Source of the DNA: Marsupella aquatica | Taxonomy: Eukaryota; Marchantiophyta | Length of the DNA stretch: 64,000 nt | Assembly: GCA_973895155.1 (NCBI GenBank) | Contig: OZ316897.1 | Coordinates: 682,001-746,000, forward strand | Direction of reading: 5' to 3' | Made by a program: the position numbers and the translations under genes | Notes under the pieces: generated by a model | The model's input: the letters and a program-made list of their open reading frames with translations, nothing else | What the model was told of the DNA's origin: nothing | Database searches by the model: none | Shown: in pieces, positions 59,280 through 64,000 of the stretch | Layout of the letters: each line of letters begins with the position of its first letter | Position numbering within the stretch: position 1 is the stretch's first letter

Positions 59280-61412
59280 TTAGCCGTTTCCAACTGGCTT
59301 ACGTCTTGCGCTTCCTCCAGAATTGAAGCTAAAAAGGTGGACTCTATGGCAAAGCAGTCCTCGGCTTCATCGTCACAATTCTCCAAGTCACCTTCCATAG
59401 GTTCTTGCCATAGTCCGCTGGGGGATACCTCTGGTCCAAAGATACTTTCTTCGGTTTGGTCAGCGAGGCATTCTAGCCATCGTACCTCATCGGCTGATTC
59501 CAGTCCACTGTCGTACCCGTCTACCTCCCTGATGCTTCTTCTGTTGTCATCCTTGGTATCCCAGGATACAGTGATAGAGGGGGTCCCAAAAGTGAACTCC
59601 TTCTTACCCCAATCCTCTATTACCTTGGCTAGGTATAGCCATGGCCTACCAATCAATAGCCGGAATGACGTAGGATTTACCGGCTTCATTACTACATAGT
59701 TAATGCTAAAGAAGATACCTCCTATCTCTGTCTTGATGCCGGTTAACACTCCCGTGGGAATGACCTGATATCCATTGGCCATGTTCAATACTCTTCCAGT
59801 CATTTCCGGTGTTAGACCCCACCCCTTTGCTGTTGAATCAATCATAATACATACCCCTGATCCTCCATCGATGGGTACCCGTAGTAATAATTCTCCTTGA
59901 ATCATTAATGGTAATGCTGGGGCTCCTTGATCTTCTTCTATCATTAGTATGTCGGATCTGGTCGCTACCTTGGGTAATCTTGGCTTGCCGAGGATCGCCT
60001 TTCTTAACTGCTTTCGGAAGTACGGGCTATTTTTCAATAGTTGACCTACTGTTGCCGAGACTCTAGATTCTAGTACATCCTTAGCTAGGTCATAGGGAAC
60101 TAACGGTTTCTCTAGTGGTATCTCCATCTTGGATTCGGCTTGTTTTTTCACGCTAGTCCCCACAACCATTGGATCTTCCAAAGCAAACAATGCTTTTGCT
60201 CGTTTCATATCCTTGGCTATGGCTTCAGTATTCTCCAGGGTTTCTAATTCTCGTAGTTGTTCCTTAACACTAGCTGTGATAGATGGGTAGAACAACTTAG
60301 GGTGGTCTCGATTGAAGTCGCTGTCCTGTGAAGGATTGGGCTCACTGGTGGGCTCATGGCTTACCTGTGTTGATGATGCCCTTCCTTCTCCTTCCGTTGA
60401 TGTTGACGAAGAGTCGATCTTCTCTTCCTTAACCTTCCCTTTATTTTTAGCCAGCCCATCCCACCTTTCCTTCCTTCTGGTTGATCGAGTAGAGACCCGG
60501 TAGCAATCATGGTCCATATCCTCCTCTAAAAATGTTGATAGGGCCTCGGTCTCATCATCAGATGGTCCAAACTCTGCCTCGGCATCCACTTGCCATCCGA
60601 GCTCGATGTGGTTGATTTGAACTCCTCCTGGGGTAGTACCTGGCGGCAAGACCTTGACCGGCAAGAGCTTATGATTTGCGGCCAATCCTGCCAACCAAGT
60701 AGGACATTGTCCTAGCATGTGACCCTCCTGTCGGCATCCCATACATAGCTGAGCTGGCTGTCCATCACCTTGTTTGCATGCATTCGGGCATTCTCTAGCA
60801 AAATGGCCAGGTTGACCACAATTATAGCATGCCGCAAATCTTTGCACATTCGGCCTAGGAGGTACTGACGGATTCTGAATAATCCGAGGATACATCTATC
60901 CTGGATTGTTCCTTAATCCTGACCAAAGAGATGCAGGTCGGTTGGATAGGTCTCGTGCTCCAGTCTCACTGATGCCGAAAACACTATCAGCGGCATCTCC
61001 TAGAAAGTACTCTACTTCTCCCTGACATGGTCTGACTTCAGCCACATGCCGAACATGACTAGTATTGAGCTTAGGACATGCGTCTTTATGATGTCCGGTT
61101 TTATAACATAAGGCACACCATACAGAGCTATCCTCCTGCACTACCTTCTTCTTCGGCTTCACATCTGCTATTATAGCTTTAAGCTGCTCGGTAAGGGCTA
61201 CGATGTTATCTGGTGGTTTAGCCTCCAGCTTGACTTTCGTCTTCCCTCTCCTTCTGCCCTTCCTTTTCCTAGTTTTTTCTTCTTCAGAACTAGAAGATGA
61301 CTCACTCTTGCTACTTCCACTATCCGAGCTTGAGTTATCACTTCTTGACTTCTTAGAGTGTTTCTTTTTCTTATCCTTTTTCTTATGGGGTGATCCTTCC
61401 TCCGATGAGGAA
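59186..61412 (-). pseudogene. Partial gag and aspartic protease of copy 2
   Basis: From the truncated right edge: a Ser/Lys/Glu-rich stretch, a zinc knuckle CALCYKTGHHKDAC, TAG at 60898-60896, then two more knuckles (CYNCGQPGHFAREC and CMGCRQEGHMLGQC). Protease region with PIDGGSGVCIM near 59855, equivalent to the DSG or DGGS active site of Tat-like elements. The remaining frame is open to 59186. The capsid part of gag is absent. Confidence 0.75.
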
Positions 61413-62048
61413 CACCTCACAAAGGCTGGCCTTCAGTTCACAAGGATTGATGGGTCAATGGCCCCAAAAAAGAGAGACAAGGTGCTTCACATGTTCAGCA
61501 GGACCCCTGAGGTGAGTCAAATTTGTCCATTTTCAGACAACTAATTCATGTATACTTTCACATTATAATTGTAATGACCAAGTTTTCTATGGGCTGTGTA
61601 GGTGAGCATCATTCTGCTTTCCTTGATGGCAACATCTACAGGTCTCAACATAACTTGCGCAAATCATGTAGTTCTAGTAGACGGGTGGTGGAATCCCTAA
61701 GTGGAAGACAAGGGTGTGGACCGGGCACACCGTATTGGGCAGACAAAACCAGTCACTTTTGCACGGTTTATTGCTAAGGATTCCATTGAGGTGAAGATAT
61801 TGAAGCTACAGGTAATTCCCTGTAACTATTAGATCGAGTGTGCATTGTTTGTATATGGCTTTTATAATTAACCTGCTAGTTTTTGACTGCATTTCATGTG
61901 GATTGTGTTGATTGTGCAGAACAAGAAGCGGAGGATGATTGGTCAGATTATGTATGGTGGTGTGAAAAAACAGGATGTATCACGAGAAGACATTGCCTAC
62001 TTATTCGCAAGTGACAGTTCTCAGTCGGATTCTGATTGGTGTATATAG
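61413..62048 (+). pseudogene. SNF2 helicase, 3' part (helicase C domain)
   Basis: Continues the gene at 48231-51314. Exons: 61413-61512 (LTKAGLQFTRIDGSM), 61602-61811 (LMATSTGLNITCANHVVLVD then WWNP*VED and [15 protein letters not shown]2 motifs V and VI), and 61920-62048 (KKRRMIGQIM… ending DWCI). Introns use GTGAGT/GTAG, GTAATT/GTGCAG. A TAA at 61698 replaces an expected Gln. The upstream part of the helicase C domain is lost at the retroelement junction. Confidence 0.8.
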
Positions 62049-62467
62049 CTAGGGGTTCACTTGGCAACTCAAGAGCAAGCTGTATATATAGCATGAGAAG
62101 TATGTACATAGAGTTACATTGTACTACACACTGATTTTATATATAAAGGACCGCACAGTCCATTTACCTGAGCATACTTTTGTTTTGTACATTGCTGCAT
62201 TTGGTTTCCCTCTCTTGGGATTTCATCATTTTCTTCTATAAACTAGTCAGGGGAAACAAACTTGTGGAATTCCACCAAGCAATTAGGCTTCTTCACACAT
62301 TACCCTAAGGTACATAGGGAATTTAGGGGCATACCGACACCTCCATGCCAAGGGGATTTGGTCCCCTACTTAATAGGGGAAAATACCTTATACAATTCAG
62401 TAAACAGGCACGGGTACACTCTGAGGTTAATTAACCTAGATAACCTCTGTAATCTATCTCCTAACGC

Positions 62468-62484
62468 TGCATATCCTCCTTGTG
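62468..62484 (-). repeat. Right terminal inverted repeat of the 29-kb transposon
   Basis: TGCATATCCTCCTTGTG, exact reverse complement of 33500-33516, followed directly by CATGGTTAGG of the satellite. The 420 bp before it hold no gene. Confidence 0.9.
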
Positions 62485-62735
62485 CATGGTTAGGTGAAAA
62501 CTGGCTAAATAAATGGAAGAAAAAGAAAACACAGGCTAGGGTGAGCAATTTGCTTTAGGTGAACAATAGAACCCTAGAGACCTGCTTAATTTTTAATGAT
62601 TTTTTTCTTTTTAATGTCACCTAATTGTAAACGATAGTAACTAAATTGGGCATGCCTTATCTAATTTTCTTAGATCAATTTCTGACTATTAGATAACGTG
62701 GCTGGTAAGGTTCATGGTTAGGTGAAAACTGGCGA
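62485..62735 (+). repeat. Continuation of the 300-bp satellite
   Basis: Starts CATGGTTAGGTGAAAACTGG, the exact sequence expected after GGTT in the interrupted copy at 33499, then one further copy up to GTGAAAACTGGC. It has a deletion relative to other units near 62540. Confidence 0.95.
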
Positions 62736-63192
62736 ATATCACAGTATTCATTAAAACTGGAAATTTAAAAGTCCAGATTGTGATCCTCAAATTTACATTC
62801 TTGTCTCTAAAAAGTCCATTAATTTTGCTCCAAATAAACAATTTTTCAAGACTAAATATACACTCTTTTTGGTTTAATATTACACTTTTGCACTCCAAAT
62901 TTGATTTTAATCAATTAATCATAATACAGAAATTATTAATATTAATTGTATTTGAAATTAAATAGATAAGTGACAAACATGTATCATTTGGTCAAAAACT
63001 CATGATTAAATTCAAAGTGAGATTAATCATCTCATTTATCATAACATATATTCAAGGTTGGCTAGCCATAATGTCAATCCTACTCCAATGGTCAAGCTAG
63101 TGTAAAGTCCAAAGTAGTTCTATGACCTGTGAAATAGAAAAATGATTGCATGACTCCAATCTTGTGTCCTACAATGTACAGAAACATAATGA
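62736..63192. other. AT-rich stretch without a gene
   Basis: No coding or repeat structure seen. It probably includes the 3' flank of the phosphatase gene that ends at 63193. Confidence 0.5.
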
Positions 63193-63999
63193 TTAATCAT
63201 CTAAAATTTCAAATTCTATGCCTCCATGAATATGTCTACATGACTGATTTGAACAAGTGAGTCGCTCTCCATTTGGGTCATATAGTCTGTCACGAGTGCA
63301 AGTGTCTTTGGGATAACGGTTTTTAAACTTAGACGTGAGATCCCTAGTCTTTAGAACTTCCCAGACAAATCGGCGAGGATTTTCTCTGAAGGGACCTGCA
63401 TAAGACTCGCCCAAACAGTTGTTGACCACATCTTTCATATCATCTTCGGTCAGGTTCTCAAATGTAGGGTAGGATTGTACCATATCCCTCACTTCCCAAC
63501 ATATCTCATCTCCAGTGACATCCAAGATGGTATACTCAATCTTGGAACGCCAAATCTTACTTCCCCACTTATGGGAAAGTAAATCATAGATTGCAGCATT
63601 ACTTTCACGGTCATCATTTATATTAACAAATGACCAAAGTGGATTGTTGACAGATATATATTGTCGGATGTCATAAGCCTTCCACAATTTTCTAAGGAAT
63701 GGCCAAAGTATCTCTGGTAGAAAAGTGTCACTCTCGGCAATGTGTGAGAAGGGAGTTGGAAACAAACCACTATACTGTGGATTTGCAAAAGCCTTCACTG
63801 GAGAGTCATCAATAAGTAGAGTGTTTGTATCATCATACTTGTCTCCAAAACGACTCCACACCACACGCAAATCCTTCAACATAATATTTGCTTTCCCATC
63901 TGCTATGTCCGGTCTTTTTATGCCAGTATCAAAAGCATCTTCTTGTGTGAAAACAAATTTAAATTGCCTCCGCTCCTCTTCTTTGAAAATCAAATTCAT
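63193..63999 (-). CDS. FCP1/NIF-type phosphatase (HAD family), C-terminal part
   Basis: 268 open codons that run off the right edge of the window, so the N-terminus and the DxDxT nucleophile motif are not visible. KDLRVVWSRFGDKY followed by TLLIDDSPVKAFANP is the hallmark of FCP1/SCP-like phosphatases, where the DDSP Asp residues bind magnesium. PEILWPFLRKLWKAYDIRQYI follows as in that family. The C-terminal ~130 residues are not part of the usual domain and end in a Cys/His cluster (CTRDRL…CSNQSCRHIHG) that could bind zinc. Members act on the RNA polymerase II tail or other phosphoproteins. It could be a host gene or element cargo; the frame is undamaged. Confidence 0.75.
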   Translation of the reverse strand: MNLIFKEEERRQFKFVFTQEDAFDTGIKRPDIADGKANIMLKDLRVVWSRFGDKYDDTNTLLIDDSPVKAFANPQYSGLFPTPFSHIAESDTFLPEILWPFLRKLWKAYDIRQYISVNNPLWSFVNINDDRESNAAIYDLLSHKWGSKIWRSKIEYTILDVTGDEICWEVRDMVQSYPTFENLTEDDMKDVVNNCLGESYAGPFRENPRRFVWEVLKTRDLTSKFKNRYPKDTCTRDRLYDPNGERLTCSNQSCRHIHGGIEFEILDD

Positions 64000-64000
64000 C

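Larger units (their letters stand above)
51315..61412 (-). mobile_element. Tat-like Ty3/gypsy element inserted in the SNF2 gene
   Basis: On the - strand: partial gag with zinc knuckles (from about 61412), protease, reverse transcriptase/RNase H, integrase, then a large third ORF and a 3' terminal region ending …ACACACCACA at 51315. The gag N-terminus and 5' LTR are missing at the right edge, and no target duplication joins the two ends. The insertion or a later deletion also removed part of the SNF2 gene. DGGSG protease and WLGPF…RLKKYY integrase features place it near the Tat/Athila lineages, with no chromodomain seen. Confidence 0.85.
33500..62484 (+). mobile_element. 29-kb DNA transposon with 17-bp terminal inverted repeats and CAT target duplication
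   Basis: The left end starts CACAAGGAGGATATGCA. The right end (62468-62484) is its exact reverse complement, and the next few bases (TGGTT against GCGTT) are partly matched. The flanks CAT (33497-33499 and 62485-62487) restore a continuous satellite unit when the element is removed. CAC-starting termini with a 3-bp duplication are like the CACTA group, though the CACTA pentamer itself is not present. Inside are subterminal repeats, an unknown multi-exon gene, an RNase H1-type domain gene, a transposase-like gene and a SNF2 gene. About 10 kb of the length is a later retroelement insertion. Confidence 0.85.

Noticed and set aside
33500-62484. Simple inversion of the region between the two satellite blocks
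   Set aside because: The inverted sequences are not satellite, the target CAT is duplicated and removal restores an intact unit. That fits transposition, not inversion.

Overview
The window is eukaryotic nuclear DNA that is almost entirely transposable elements and their remains. Spliced genes with GT-AG introns, Tat/Athila-like Ty3/gypsy polyproteins, and nonsense mutations at CAG and CGA (plant-type CHG and CG methylation contexts) suggest a land plant. The DUF7869-type gene, together with a broadly KDZ/Tnp2-like transposase, leans towards a seed-free plant (bryophyte or lycophyte). That placement is an inference.

Layout. (1) 1-9740 is part of a large element that runs off the left edge. 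It holds a broken DUF7869 transposase-like gene on the + strand (733-4824). On the - strand it holds an Ulp1-like SUMO protease (4844-5778) and an open two-exon gene (5892-9521). That gene appears to splice a ParB-like domain in frame to a beta-class DNA methyltransferase. Palindromes of the form GGGATCC-N2-GGATCCC or GGGATAC-N3-GTATCCC sit upstream of and inside the transposase-like gene and fill the intron of the methyltransferase gene. (2) 9741-15218 has long stretches without genes, plus remains of a retroelement ORF and of an unidentified spliced gene. (3) 15219-25208 is a 5'-truncated Tat-like Ty3/gypsy element. A 4.67-kb related unit (16386-21052) is inserted in its integrase and flanked by a CAATT duplication. 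(4) 25210-31209 is non-coding repeat DNA, including two 2.6-kb direct repeats. (5) 31210-33499 is an eight-copy array of a ~300-bp satellite. (6) 33500-62484 is a 29-kb DNA transposon inserted in that satellite, with 17-bp perfect terminal inverted repeats and a CAT target duplication. It carries a multi-exon gene of unknown function, an RNase H1 hybrid-binding-domain protein, a decayed transposase and a decayed Rad5/Rad16-like SNF2 gene. A 10-kb Tat-like retroelement (51315 to about 61412) splits the SNF2 gene. (7) 62485-62735 resumes the satellite. (8) 63193-63999 is the C-terminal part of an FCP1/NIF-type phosphatase gene that runs off the right edge.

How the genes fit together. The most unusual assembly is the first element. 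A transposase-like gene, a SUMO protease, a captured prokaryotic-type ParB/methyltransferase fusion and arrays of palindromes in regulatory and intron positions could form a system in which the element marks its own DNA. In the 29-kb element, GGGGTATT-type repeats lie in the introns of several genes in sense orientation and near its left end. The Tat-like retroelements share a large third ORF after pol, ending in a coiled coil, in divergent copies of the same architecture.
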